Positions 7,826 to 16,235 of a stretch of DNA of 21,437 bases are shown here, piece after piece. Numbering within the stretch: position 1 is the first letter of the stretch; each line of letters begins with the position of its first letter. The stretch is from NCBI GenBank assembly GCA_025927515.1, contig JAICLG010000008.1, positions 1-21,437 on the forward strand, in the 5' to 3' direction. The position numbers and the translations under genes were made by a program. Under the pieces are notes generated by a model. It ran no database searches. It had not been told where the DNA came from and saw nothing but the letters and a program-made list of their open reading frames with translations. This DNA is from Hyphomicrobium sp. GTDB taxonomy: Bacteria; Pseudomonadota; Alphaproteobacteria; Rhizobiales; Hyphomicrobiaceae.

Positions 7826-8689
7826 GTGTTCAAGGCTCTTCCAATCCGCCTTAGACCGAAGGCCGCCTCCGCCGACCAAGGCGCCGCGAACGGTCACGCC
7901 CGCGTGAACGGCCACGCGCATCCGCCACCGACCGAAGAAGACCCGCACGCGATCGGCGCCGAAGGCTGGCTCACCGCCTACGATATTAAAAAATCCTACC
8001 GCAAGCGGATGGTGGTAAAGGGCGTGAACCTCGCCGTCGGACGCGGCGAGTCGGTCGGACTTCTCGGTCCCAACGGCGCCGGCAAGACGACGGTGTTCTA
8101 CATGATCACGGGCCTCGTCGCCGCCGACGAGGGGCGCATCACGATCGATGGCGAGAATGTCACGCGCCTGCCGATGTACCAGCGGGCGCGCCTCGGTGTC
8201 GGCTATCTGCCCCAGGAAGCTTCGATATTCCGCGGGCTGACCGTCGAACAGAACATCATGGCCGTCCTCGAACTGATCGAGCCGGATCGCAAGGCGCGGC
8301 GCGAACAGCTCGACAGCCTGCTTGAGGAATTTTCGATCACGCGGCTTAGAAAATCACCAGCCCTCGCCCTCTCGGGCGGCGAACGCCGAAGGTGCGAAAT
8401 TGCCCGCGCACTGGCCTCCAGACCGTCCTTTATGTTGCTGGACGAACCATTTGCGGGTATCGATCCGATTGCGGTCGGAGACATTCAGGAGCTTGTTCGT
8501 CATCTTACGGAGCGTGGCATCGGCGTCCTAATCACCGATCATAACGTTCGCGAAACATTAAGCCTCATCGACCGCGCATATATCATCTACGATGGTCAAG
8601 TTCTGACACAGGGCAAACCTTCGGAAATCATATCGAACGAAGATGTGCGGCGGGTCTACCTTGGCGATATGTTCGTTAACGCGCGTTGA
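7826..8689 (+). CDS. lptB: LPS export ABC transporter ATP-binding protein LptB
   Basis: LptB is the ATPase that works as a dimer under LptF/LptG and drives lipopolysaccharide from the inner membrane onto the LptC/LptA bridge. All ABC motifs are present in the 287 residues: Walker A GPNGAGKTT (81-89), Q-loop Q130, signature LSGGE (182-186), Walker B FMLLDEP with E207, and switch histidine H239 in TDHN. About 50 residues precede the domain, longer than in E. coli LptB, and contain a His-rich NGHARVNGHAHPPP stretch. The start is the GTG at 7826, with AAAGG at 7815-7819. It follows the lptC/lptA fusion by 62 bp and lies 46 bp ahead of rpoN, so the three are probably co-transcribed. Confidence 0.95.
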   Translation: MFKALPIRLRPKAASADQGAANGHARVNGHAHPPPTEEDPHAIGAEGWLTAYDIKKSYRKRMVVKGVNLAVGRGESVGLLGPNGAGKTTVFYMITGLVAADEGRITIDGENVTRLPMYQRARLGVGYLPQEASIFRGLTVEQNIMAVLELIEPDRKARREQLDSLLEEFSITRLRKSPALALSGGERRRCEIARALASRPSFMLLDEPFAGIDPIAVGDIQELVRHLTERGIGVLITDHNVRETLSLIDRAYIIYDGQVLTQGKPSEIISNEDVRRVYLGDMFVNAR

Positions 8690-8735
8690 GTATAGCTGCC
8701 CGCAGGAATTGACGTTCGGAGCAGCAGGTTAGCGC

Positions 8736-10268
8736 ATGGCGTTGTCAGCCAAACTGGAGCTGAGACAAGGCCAGCAGCTGGTGATGACACCCCAGTTGCA
8801 GCAGGCCATCCGGCTTCTGCAGCTTTCGAACATGGAATTAACCGAGTTCGTGGACGCCGAGCTCGAACGCAATCCGCTGCTCGAGCGGGAAGAGACAAGC
8901 AGCAAGCCATCTTCAGACGAACCGCCGCCGGAGCGCCCCGACGAGCCTCCTTCCGCAGGCGATGACGACCGCTGGCTCGATCTGCGTCAGCCGGTCCAGG
9001 ATCATACCGGCGGGCTCGACGCCGACTTCGGCAACGTCTTCCAGGGCCCCGGCACGGGCGAACCGATTGGCGGCGCCGTCACAGGACTGGGTTGGGCGAA
9101 CGTCACGCAGCGCATGCACAACGGCGGCAGCGACGACAGCGATCTCGAAGACTATGTCGCCAACCAGATTTCCCTACGCGAGCACCTGAGCGCGCAACTG
9201 CCGCTCACGGTGACCGACCCGATCGAACGCATCATCGGCCAGTATCTCGTCGATCTGGTCGATGAAGCAGGCTACATCCCGCCCGATCTCGAACCGCTGT
9301 CGGAACGGCTAGGCGCCCCCATCGAGCTGATCGAAAGTGTGCTGGGCAAGCTGCAAACATTCGACCCGCCTGGGATTTTCGCACGCTCACTCGCCGAATG
9401 CCTGGCCCTGCAGCTCAAGGATCAGAACCGCTACGATCCGCTGATGGCCGTGCTGCTCGCGAATCTGGATCACCTCGGCAATCGCAATCTTGCGGCTCTG
9501 AAGAAGGCCGTCGGCGTCGATATGGAAGAACTCGCCGACATGATCCGCGAGATCAAGCGGCTCAATCCGAAGCCGGGCCTCAAGTTCGGCTCCGTTCAGC
9601 TACAGCCCGTCGTGCCGGATGTGATCGTCCGTGCTGCATCCGACGGCGGCTGGCACGTCGAGCTGAACAGCGATACGCTGCCGCGCGTGCTCGTCAACCG
9701 CACCTATTACACGCGCATCGCGAAAACGGCGACGAACGAACGCGACAAGGATTACCTGTTCGATTGCCTTCAGACCGCGAATTGGCTGGCCAAAAGCCTG
9801 GATCAGCGCGCTCGCACGATCCTCAAGGTTGCCGAGCAGATCGTACGTCAGCAGGACAGCTTCTTCATGTACGGGGTGCAGCACCTGCGCCCCCTGAACC
9901 TCAAGACGATCGCCGACGCCATCTCGATGCACGAGTCCACCGTCTCGCGCGTGACGTCCAACAAGTACATCGCGACGCCGCGCGGCATCTTCGAGCTGAA
10001 ATACTTTTTCACCTCCGCGATCGCTTCTGCCGCCGACGGAGAAGCTCACTCTTCGGAAGCCGTACGCCACCGCATCAAACAATTGATCGACGCGGAGCAC
10101 GCCGATGCCGTACTCTCCGATGATCAGCTCGTCGACCGGCTGAAAAACGAAGGAATCGACATCGCTCGCCGCACGGTGGCGAAATACCGCGAAGCCATGC
10201 GCATCCCCTCTTCGGTGCAACGTCGTCGCGATAAGAGACTGATGGAACGGCTCGGCGGGGCCGCTTAA
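8736..10268 (+). CDS. rpoN: RNA polymerase sigma-54 factor
   Basis: Sigma-54 directs RNA polymerase to -24/-12 promoters and needs an AAA+ activator. The 510-residue protein shows all regions. The Gln/Leu-rich region I covers residues 1-50 (LRQGQQLVMTPQLQQAIRLL). An acidic, proline-rich region II covers about 55-125. The core-binding region follows, then a helix-turn-helix at about 387-410 (TIADAISMHESTVSRVTSNK). The RpoN box ARRTVAKYRE lies at 477-486. The ATG at 8736 is preceded by AGCAGG. The position between lptB and hpf is the conserved proteobacterial arrangement. No truncation or missing key residue is seen. Confidence 0.97.
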   Translation: MALSAKLELRQGQQLVMTPQLQQAIRLLQLSNMELTEFVDAELERNPLLEREETSSKPSSDEPPPERPDEPPSAGDDDRWLDLRQPVQDHTGGLDADFGNVFQGPGTGEPIGGAVTGLGWANVTQRMHNGGSDDSDLEDYVANQISLREHLSAQLPLTVTDPIERIIGQYLVDLVDEAGYIPPDLEPLSERLGAPIELIESVLGKLQTFDPPGIFARSLAECLALQLKDQNRYDPLMAVLLANLDHLGNRNLAALKKAVGVDMEELADMIREIKRLNPKPGLKFGSVQLQPVVPDVIVRAASDGGWHVELNSDTLPRVLVNRTYYTRIAKTATNERDKDYLFDCLQTANWLAKSLDQRARTILKVAEQIVRQQDSFFMYGVQHLRPLNLKTIADAISMHESTVSRVTSNKYIATPRGIFELKYFFTSAIASAADGEAHSSEAVRHRIKQLIDAEHADAVLSDDQLVDRLKNEGIDIARRTVAKYREAMRIPSSVQRRRDKRLMERLGGAA

Positions 10269-10332
10269 TTTCAAACGCATAACTATATGATAATACTAAA
10301 CAGTTTTGTTGAAGTCATTTCTGAAGCGTGAT

Positions 10333-10361
10333 TTGACAGCGCTCGGTCTCAAGCCTAACGC
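10333..10361 (+). promoter_or_regulatory. Possible promoter for hpf
   Basis: TTGACA at 10333-10338 is followed after 17 bp by TAACGC (10356-10361), a weak -10. It lies about 160 bp ahead of the hpf start, after the rpoN stop, and would allow hpf and ptsN to be expressed apart from rpoN. I found no sigma-54-type -24/-12 pair in this gap. Confidence 0.33.
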
Positions 10362-10494
10362 TTGCCAGAAATACGGGCTTGTTACGGTCACACGCGCCTG
10401 CGAATGTGTGAGAGGCGAAAGGATTTCACGGCGCCAGGCCATGCGCCGAGATTTGAGTCCATACAGCCACGGTGAATGCAGAACAGGCATATCC

Positions 10495-11115
10495 ATGACC
10501 ATTCAAATTACTGGAAAAAATCTCGCGGCAGGCGACGCATTCCAAACCTACGCGAGCGACAAGATACAAACGGTGTTGCAGAAGTATCTCGAACGCGTGC
10601 CGGAGGGACACGTCCGGCTCGAGCGCGAGCGCGGACTCTTCAAAACGTCTTGTTCAATCCGGCTGAACGGCGGGCTTTTGCTTGAAGCAAACGGCGAGGG
10701 CGGCGACGCCTATAGCAGCGTCGATACGGCTGCTCACCGCCTGGAAACGCGCGTTCGGCGCTACAAGAGCCGCATCAAAAGCCATTCTTCGGCCGCAGCC
10801 GCTGCTCGTCGCAAAGCCGATATGGAGGCGCGCGATTACGTCGTCACAGTGGGAGAAGACGATCAACCCGAGCACGTCGACGCGAATCCGCTTATAATCG
10901 CCGAAGGCCAGCGCAACATCGGCCACATGACAGTCAGCGAAGCGGTTATGCAGCTGGATTTGTCCGAAGCAGCTTTCATGATTTTCAAGAATGCGGCCCA
11001 CGGTGGTCTGAATGTCGTTTACCGGCGCAACGATGGACATATCGGCTGGATTGACGCTGAGCTTCCAGCTCCTTCGAAAGCGGACGGAGCCGCTGTTTCG
11101 GAACGCGTGGGCTAA
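10495..11115 (+). CDS. hpf: Ribosome hibernation promoting factor, long form
   Basis: This 206-residue protein has the S30AE (sigma-54 modulation / YfiA) domain at about 1-100 (MTIQITGKNL, then AHRLETRVRRYKSRIK). A basic Ala-rich linker follows at about 98-125. The C-terminal domain at about 132-188 (PLIIAEGQRNIG, MTVSEAVMQLDLSEAAFMIF, GLNVVYRRNDGHIGWID) marks the long form that can itself dimerise 70S ribosomes into 100S particles. The reading frame is open 63 codons upstream, but the S30AE domain begins exactly at the ATG at 10495, so I start there. A 226-bp gap after rpoN leaves room for its own promoter. It sits between rpoN and ptsN as in many proteobacteria. Confidence 0.93.
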   Translation: MTIQITGKNLAAGDAFQTYASDKIQTVLQKYLERVPEGHVRLERERGLFKTSCSIRLNGGLLLEANGEGGDAYSSVDTAAHRLETRVRRYKSRIKSHSSAAAAARRKADMEARDYVVTVGEDDQPEHVDANPLIIAEGQRNIGHMTVSEAVMQLDLSEAAFMIFKNAAHGGLNVVYRRNDGHIGWIDAELPAPSKADGAAVSERVG

Positions 11116-11210
11116 GGGGAACTCACATCTTTGATTTGCAGCGCTGACGGCCCGAGGGGGCGCGCGGGCAGCGCAGCATGGATAGCGATGTTCATCGCGA
11201 TGGAGCTTGA

Positions 11211-11675
11211 ATGGATATTGAGGACATGCTGGCCCCGGAAGGAATCATTCCGCGGCTCAAGGCCGACGACAAGAAGCAGGCGCTACAAGCCTTGGCGACG
11301 AAGGCCGAAGCCGCAACGGGCGCATCAGCGCACGAGATCTACGCCGCTCTCTTGCAACGCGAGCGCCTGAGTTCGACCAGCCTCGGCCGCGGCATCGCGA
11401 TCCCCCACGTCAAGCTTCCGGCCATTCAGGCCATCACTTGCCTCTTCGCACGCCTCGAACATGCTGTTCCTTTCGAGAGCCACGACGGCGAGCCGGTCGA
11501 TCTGTTGTTTTTCCTTCTGGCTCCCGAGCAGGCGGGCGGCGATCACCTGAAAGCGCTGGCGCGCATCTCTCGTCTGGTGCGAGATCCGGCAACCCTTGAG
11601 GGCCTGCGCAATGCGAAGGATATCGATGAGCTTCGGATCGTTCTGACGAAGCCCATCGCTTCGCACGCGGCCTGA
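11211..11675 (+). CDS. ptsN: Nitrogen PTS EIIA component (EIIA-Ntr)
   Basis: The 154-residue protein matches PTS_EIIA type 2. The phosphorylated histidine is H66 in RGIAIPHVKL, where the family has G-x-A-x-P-H. LLQRERLSSTSLG upstream and the block PVDLLFFLLAPEQAGGDHLKAL downstream are also typical. It receives phosphate from NPr in the PtsP-NPr-EIIA-Ntr chain and regulates other proteins (potassium transport, sensor kinases, stress responses) and does not transport sugar. It follows hpf by 95 bp; that gap holds the inverted repeat GCGCTG/CAGCGC (11141-11146, 11169-11174). It ends convergent to uppP. Confidence 0.95.
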   Translation: MDIEDMLAPEGIIPRLKADDKKQALQALATKAEAATGASAHEIYAALLQRERLSSTSLGRGIAIPHVKLPAIQAITCLFARLEHAVPFESHDGEPVDLLFFLLAPEQAGGDHLKALARISRLVRDPATLEGLRNAKDIDELRIVLTKPIASHAA

Positions 11676-11724
11676 ACCGGGCCGCACCAGCACGACGGCG
11701 TTTCGCTAGCGGATTTATCTCCGA

Positions 11725-12522
11725 TCAATGAAGGATCGCGAGTGCTCCGAGCCCAACGCCGCCGACGAGCAGTCGCCACCACCCGAAAAACGAAAGACCA
11801 CGGCGCGAAATGAAATCGAGTGCATAACGCACGACGATCACGCCCGTTATGAACGCTGCGATGAACCCAAGCGCGATATTGTCGATCGCGTCAGGTGTCA
11901 GAAGCGTCCAATTTTTATAGAGGTCATAGGCGAAGGCGCCGGCCATCGTCGGCATCGCCAGGAAGAACGAGAATTCGGCGCCTGTTCTCTTGTCGGTACC
12001 GAGAAACATCGCGCCGACGATCGAGGAACCGGAACGCGAAACGCCGGGGATCATTGCCAGGCACTGGCAAAAACCAATGCCCATCGCCTTCAGCGGCGGG
12101 ATATCCATGACGTCGTGATACTGCGGCCTGAGCGGCATGCGGTCGACAAACAGAAGCACGATGCCGCCAATCACGAGAGCCGTGCAGATGATGAACGGTG
12201 ATTCGAAAAGATAATCTTTGATGATCTTGTGAGCGAGCACGCCGATGACGGCAGCCGGAAGAAACGCGATCAAAACCGAAAACACGAAACGGCGCACTTT
12301 TGCGTCGCTCGGAAAATCTCGCGCGAGGTGCCATAGGCGGCCCGAATAGACGGTCAGAAGCGCCAGGATCGCGCCGAGCTGGATCAATACCTCGAACGTG
12401 CGCCCTGGAGACGTAACGCCCAGAAGTTTTTCGGTCAGCAAAAGATGCCCGGTCGATGACACGGGCAGATATTCCGTCAAGCCTTCGATCACCCCGAGAA
12501 AAATGGCTTCCCACGTATGCAT
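11725..12522 (-). CDS. uppP: Undecaprenyl-diphosphatase UppP (BacA)
   Basis: UppP is a polytopic inner-membrane enzyme that removes a phosphate from undecaprenyl pyrophosphate, returning the lipid carrier for peptidoglycan and polysaccharide synthesis; overproduction gives bacitracin resistance. The 265 residues contain both active-site motifs: EGLTEYLPVSSTGHL at 13-27 and PGVSRSGSS at 159-167 with R163. Several hydrophobic segments are evident, including SVLIAFLPAAVIGVLAH and IICTALVIGGIVLLFV. The start is the ATG at 12522, preceded on the minus strand by GGGAG. Length is normal for the family. It ends 49 bp from the convergent ptsN stop. Confidence 0.95.
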   Translation of the reverse strand: MHTWEAIFLGVIEGLTEYLPVSSTGHLLLTEKLLGVTSPGRTFEVLIQLGAILALLTVYSGRLWHLARDFPSDAKVRRFVFSVLIAFLPAAVIGVLAHKIIKDYLFESPFIICTALVIGGIVLLFVDRMPLRPQYHDVMDIPPLKAMGIGFCQCLAMIPGVSRSGSSIVGAMFLGTDKRTGAEFSFFLAMPTMAGAFAYDLYKNWTLLTPDAIDNIALGFIAAFITGVIVVRYALDFISRRGLSFFGWWRLLVGGVGLGALAILH

Positions 12523-12663
12523 GAAACTGGCTCCCTCGGGCTTAACGGCGCGAGAGCGTTAGCAGAATTCGCGCGGGCAACATAGAAGCGCTTTTGCGCA
12601 CGGCCGCCTTCGAATCGACCTATGCCAAAGGTATACTGGCCGCTTGGCCAACGAAGAGACCCA

Positions 12664-13368
12664 ATGCCTCCACGTTTGACTCAATACAGGCTTTGCCCTC
12701 GCTCCCGCTCGGTGCGCATCGCGCTTGCCGAATACGGCATCGAAGTCGGGCTGCTCGATGAAAATCCCTGGGAATGGCGGAAGGGCTTCCTGGCCAAAAA
12801 CCCTGCCGGAGAAATGCCTGTCCTCGAATACGACAATGGCCTGACGCTCTGCGGCGCTTATTCCATTTCTGAATTTATCGCCGAAGAGCCAGTGCCGAGC
12901 ACAACGGTGATGTCGGCGAGGCCGCTGCCGCTGTTTCCGGGCGACCGCGAGGATCGTGCCGAGGTCCGCCGCCTCGTCGACTGGTATCACGGCAAGTTCG
13001 AGCGCGAGGTGACGCGCGAGCTTCTTAACGAGAAGGTCTATCAGACGATGCAGCCGTCGGGTGGAAGCGCGCCCGATCCAGCCATTTTGCGGGCAGTGCG
13101 CGCCAATCTCCGCTACCACCTTGCCTATACCGGCTATCTTGCCGACGCGCGGCGTTGGTTGGCAGGCGACGATTTGAGCTTTGCCGATTTCGCCGCGGCG
13201 GCCCATATCTCAACCGTGGACTATCTGGGCGAAGTGCCCTGGAACGAATATCCGGCGGTTAAGACGTGGTATCAGAAGATCAAGTCGCGGCCGTCATTTC
13301 GTGCGCTCCTTTCCGATCGCGTTCCAGGTTCGTCGCCGTCGCTCGCTTACTCTGACCTGGATTTTTGA
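12664..13368 (+). CDS. Glutathione S-transferase family protein
   Basis: This 234-residue protein has a thioredoxin-fold N-terminal domain (LTQYRLCPRSRSVRIALAEY, with Cys11 at the usual catalytic position, then NPAGEMPVLE as the glutathione-binding cis-Pro loop and GAYSISEFI). An all-helical C-terminal domain ends in WYQKIKSRPSF. This layout is typical of GST-fold proteins that act in detoxification or as small-molecule reductases; the substrate is unknown. I use the ATG at 12664, with GAAGAGA just upstream; a longer frame from 12622 lacks a ribosome site. Its TGA overlaps the probable TTG start of queG, so the two are translationally linked. Confidence 0.85.
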   Translation: MPPRLTQYRLCPRSRSVRIALAEYGIEVGLLDENPWEWRKGFLAKNPAGEMPVLEYDNGLTLCGAYSISEFIAEEPVPSTTVMSARPLPLFPGDREDRAEVRRLVDWYHGKFEREVTRELLNEKVYQTMQPSGGSAPDPAILRAVRANLRYHLAYTGYLADARRWLAGDDLSFADFAAAAHISTVDYLGEVPWNEYPAVKTWYQKIKSRPSFRALLSDRVPGSSPSLAYSDLDF

Positions 13369-14537
13369 AACTCGCGCCTCGTATCGTGTTGGAACCTGCC
13401 GCCTCGACCGCCGATCTCAATACCTTACTTCACGACGAGGCGCGAAAGCTTGGCCTCGACGCGATCGGCATTGCACGTCTCGGGTCGTCCGGCGAGCTTG
13501 CGGCGCGGCTGGATTATTTTTTGAAGGACGGCCGCCACGGCGACATGGATTGGATGGAGGAGAACGCCGACAGACGCGGAGACCCGCTCCGGCTCTGGCC
13601 CGAAGCGCGGACCGCAATCATGGTCGGACAATCCTACGCGCCGCCAACCGACCCGCTTGATGCTCTCGAACAGAGCGATCGCGGTGTCATTTCCGTCTAT
13701 GCGAAGGGCCGCGACTACCACGACATCGTGAAAAAGAAGATCAAATCGCTCGCCCGCGCCTTCGCTGCGAAATCAGGCGCCGACGTCAAGGTCTTCGTCG
13801 ATACCGCGCCGTTGATGGAAAAGCCGCTGGCGATGAAGGCAGGCCTTGGCTGGCAGGGTAAGCACACCGTCCTCGTTTCACGCGAGCACGGCTCCTGGCT
13901 GTTCCTCGGAGCGATCCTGACAACGGCCGAGCTCTCGCCCGACGCGGCCGAGGTCAGCCATTGCGGCTCTTGTAGCCGCTGCCTCGACGTTTGTCCGACG
14001 AAAGCCTTCCCGGCGCCCTATCAGCTCGACGCGCGCCGCTGCATCGCCTACCTCTCGATCGAGCACAAAGGCCATATCGCACCCGAGTTTCGCACAGCCA
14101 TCGGCAACCGCGTCTTTGGTTGCGATGACTGTCTTGCCGTCTGTCCGTGGAACAAGTTCGCAGCCACCGCGACCGAGATGCGCTTTGCCGCTCAGGCCGG
14201 CACCGATAATCCGCCGCTCGCCGAGCTGCTGGCGCTCGATGACGCCGCGTTTCGGCAGCGCTTCGCGGGCACGCCGATAAAGCGCACGGGCCGCAATCGC
14301 GTTCTCCGCAATGCACTCATTGCGGCAGGCAACTCGGGCGATAGATCATTGCTTCCCCAGATCGAGCCGTTGCTCGATGACGACTCTCCTCTCGTGCGCG
14401 CTATGGCCATATGGTCCGCCAAACGCCTGATGAGCGCTGCGGAGATCGAGCCGTTGCAAGCACGTTACGAACCGATCGAGACCGATCCCGAGGTCGCACG
14501 CGAATGGGCGATGCCCGTTGAAGGACATGCAGCATGA
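13365..14537 (+). CDS. queG: Epoxyqueuosine reductase QueG
   Basis: QueG uses cobalamin and two 4Fe-4S clusters to reduce epoxyqueuosine to queuosine at the wobble base of certain tRNAs, the last step of queuosine synthesis. In the 390 residues the ferredoxin motifs are clear: C200, C203, C206 and C210 in CGSCSRCLDVCP, and C226, C253, C256 and C260 around CDDCLAVCPWNKF. The likely proton donor D146 lies in FVDTAPLMEKPLA, and GLGWQGKHT follows. A HEAT-like C-terminal tail (NALIAAGNSGD, LVRAMAIWSAKRL) matches the longer family members. The start is a TTG at 13365 that overlaps the upstream TGA; a GTG at 13386 is the alternative. Its TGA overlaps the next ATG. Confidence 0.95.
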   Translation: MKLAPRIVLEPAASTADLNTLLHDEARKLGLDAIGIARLGSSGELAARLDYFLKDGRHGDMDWMEENADRRGDPLRLWPEARTAIMVGQSYAPPTDPLDALEQSDRGVISVYAKGRDYHDIVKKKIKSLARAFAAKSGADVKVFVDTAPLMEKPLAMKAGLGWQGKHTVLVSREHGSWLFLGAILTTAELSPDAAEVSHCGSCSRCLDVCPTKAFPAPYQLDARRCIAYLSIEHKGHIAPEFRTAIGNRVFGCDDCLAVCPWNKFAATATEMRFAAQAGTDNPPLAELLALDDAAFRQRFAGTPIKRTGRNRVLRNALIAAGNSGDRSLLPQIEPLLDDDSPLVRAMAIWSAKRLMSAAEIEPLQARYEPIETDPEVAREWAMPVEGHAA

Positions 14538-15397
14538 ATCGCCTCTTCTGTTTCGGCCTCGGCTATTGCGCAGGCGTGCTCTCGCACCGGCTCGCTACCA
14601 AGGGCTGGGCCATTTCAGGAACCGCGACGAATTCCGAAAAAGTCGCCACTCTGAAAGGCAACGGTTACGACGCATTCGTCTTCGACGGACGCACGCGCGA
14701 TCCTGATGTCGCAGAAGCCCTCCGCAAATCGACCCACGTCTTGCTGTCGATTCCACCCGATGCCACCGGCGATGCGGCGCTCGCTGTTTATGGCGCGGAC
14801 ATTGCCGGTAGCTCTTCGATCTCGTGGATCGGATACTATTCGTCCGTCAGCGTTTACGGCGATTCCCAAGGCGGATGGGTGGATGAAGAGACCGTACCGC
14901 ATCCGATTACGGAACGTGGAATGCGCCGTCTGACGGCCGAGAACGCTTGGACCGAACTTGCGCGGACGAGCGGCAAAACCGGTGTGATCTTGCGGCTTCC
15001 CGGCATTTACGGGCCGGGGCGCAGCGCCATCGATCAATTGCGTGCGGGCAAGGCGCGTCGGATTTTCAAGCCGGGGCAGGTCACTAACCGCGCTCACGTC
15101 GACGACATCGCGACCGCGACCGAAGCGGCGCTTCGGCTTCCAGCGGGTATCCATATCTTCAACGTCACTGACGACCTTCCGGCGCCGCCACAGGATGTCA
15201 TCGCCTACGGCGCCGAGCTTCTCGGCGTTCCCTGCCCGCCTGCAACGGATCTGACGGATGCGAGCCTCACACCGATGGCGCGCAGCTTCTATGCGGAGAG
15301 CAAGAAGGTTTCGAATGCGCGCATGAAGAACGAACTCCAGGTCCGCCTCGCATATCCTACTTACGTCGAAGGACTGAAAGCCATCGCTCAATCCTAA
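14534..15397 (+). CDS. Atypical SDR, NAD(P)-dependent epimerase-like (YeeZ type)
   Basis: The protein has 287 residues with a Rossmann NAD(P) site (GLGYCAG, 8-14), IPPDATGD at 73-80, and the strand SSVSVYGD at 103-110. The usual YxxxK catalytic pair is not found: the matching stretch near 126-138 reads ITERGMRRLTAEN. This is the pattern of atypical SDRs such as YeeZ, whose activity is not known. It overlaps queG by four bases (ATGA) and is therefore probably co-translated with it. It ends 19 bp from the convergent hydrolase. I am confident in the fold, not in any reaction. Confidence 0.82.
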   Translation: MNRLFCFGLGYCAGVLSHRLATKGWAISGTATNSEKVATLKGNGYDAFVFDGRTRDPDVAEALRKSTHVLLSIPPDATGDAALAVYGADIAGSSSISWIGYYSSVSVYGDSQGGWVDEETVPHPITERGMRRLTAENAWTELARTSGKTGVILRLPGIYGPGRSAIDQLRAGKARRIFKPGQVTNRAHVDDIATATEAALRLPAGIHIFNVTDDLPAPPQDVIAYGAELLGVPCPPATDLTDASLTPMARSFYAESKKVSNARMKNELQVRLAYPTYVEGLKAIAQS

Positions 15398-15416
15398 TGA
15401 CGAACGCGCCTAGACT

Positions 15417-16199
15417 CTAAACAAGCTTGCCGACTTCACTGAACAGCAACGCCAGATCCTGCGGACGCGACAGCCGATGCTCGCCGTCGGCGATCTCGAC
15501 CAATTTCACGTGGCCGCCCGTCAGAAAATCCAAAAGCTCACGCGTATGCGCGGCGGGAACGTCGGGGTCCTGAAGACCTTGCAAAATGACGACCGGCCTT
15601 CCCGGATCAAAAGGTTTGCGTGCCAGAAGATGCTTGCGCCCATCCTCTATCAGCCGGCGCGTAATCGGATACGGCGATCCGTATGCCGAAGGCTGTTCGT
15701 AGCAGCCCCGGTCAAGGATCGCCCTGCGGGCGTCCTCTCCGAAGCGTTTCCACATCAGCTCTTCGGTCATGTCCCAGGCCGGAGCGATGAGAACGAGCCC
15801 CCTGATGCGTGCGGCGGCGGATGGCTCATCTCGCAGAAGCTTGCGCAAAAGAAGGAGCGCGATATGCCCGCCCATGCTCGAGCCAATAATGACCTGCGGT
15901 CCGTTCGTGACCCGCGTGAAAACCGCGTGTGCTTCTTCGAGCCAGCGACCAATCGTTCCGTCCGTGAACGGACCCTGCGAAACGCCATGTCCGGAATAAT
16001 CAAAACGTGTAGCCGCCAAGCCACGCTCCGCCGCCCACTCGGCAACGGCAACGGCCTTTGTCGACGCCATGTCCGACATAAAGCCTGAAAGCCAGAAAAC
16101 ACCCGTCGCATCAGGCGAGCCCGGATCCGAACGATAGGCGATCACGCGCTGCTCGCCACCCTCGCCCACGATCAGCGTTTGCGGTTCATCGCTTGGCAC
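15417..16199 (-). CDS. Alpha/beta hydrolase (thioesterase or esterase type)
   Basis: This is a 260-residue alpha/beta hydrolase. Counting from the GTG start, the nucleophile is S108 in the elbow GSSMGG, the acid is D211 or D213 in LQGLQDPDVP, and the histidine is H241 in DGEHRLS. The early block FWLSGFMSDMASTKA and TRFDYSGHGVSQG form the oxyanion-hole region and a typical lid entry. It resembles the ABHD10-like acyl-thioesterase group; the substrate is unknown. I prefer the GTG at 16199 because GAGG lies nine bases upstream; a TTG at 16208 would add three residues. No signal peptide is seen. It is divergent from the family-4 glycosyltransferase with only 36 bp between starts. Confidence 0.82.
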   Translation of the reverse strand: MPSDEPQTLIVGEGGEQRVIAYRSDPGSPDATGVFWLSGFMSDMASTKAVAVAEWAAERGLAATRFDYSGHGVSQGPFTDGTIGRWLEEAHAVFTRVTNGPQVIIGSSMGGHIALLLLRKLLRDEPSAAARIRGLVLIAPAWDMTEELMWKRFGEDARRAILDRGCYEQPSAYGSPYPITRRLIEDGRKHLLARKPFDPGRPVVILQGLQDPDVPAAHTRELLDFLTGGHVKLVEIADGEHRLSRPQDLALLFSEVGKLV

Positions 16200-16235
16200 T
16201 TTAAACAACCTCGTCCATTCCTTTGGAGCCGCCCC

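Noticed and set aside
9652..9668. TGGCACG as a sigma-54 promoter -24 element inside rpoN
   Set aside because: The matching -12 element (TTGC-like at the right spacing) is missing and it lies within coding sequence.
10306..10494. Upstream extension of the hpf frame
   Set aside because: The S30AE domain starts exactly at the ATG at 10495 and the extra residues do not resemble any part of the family.
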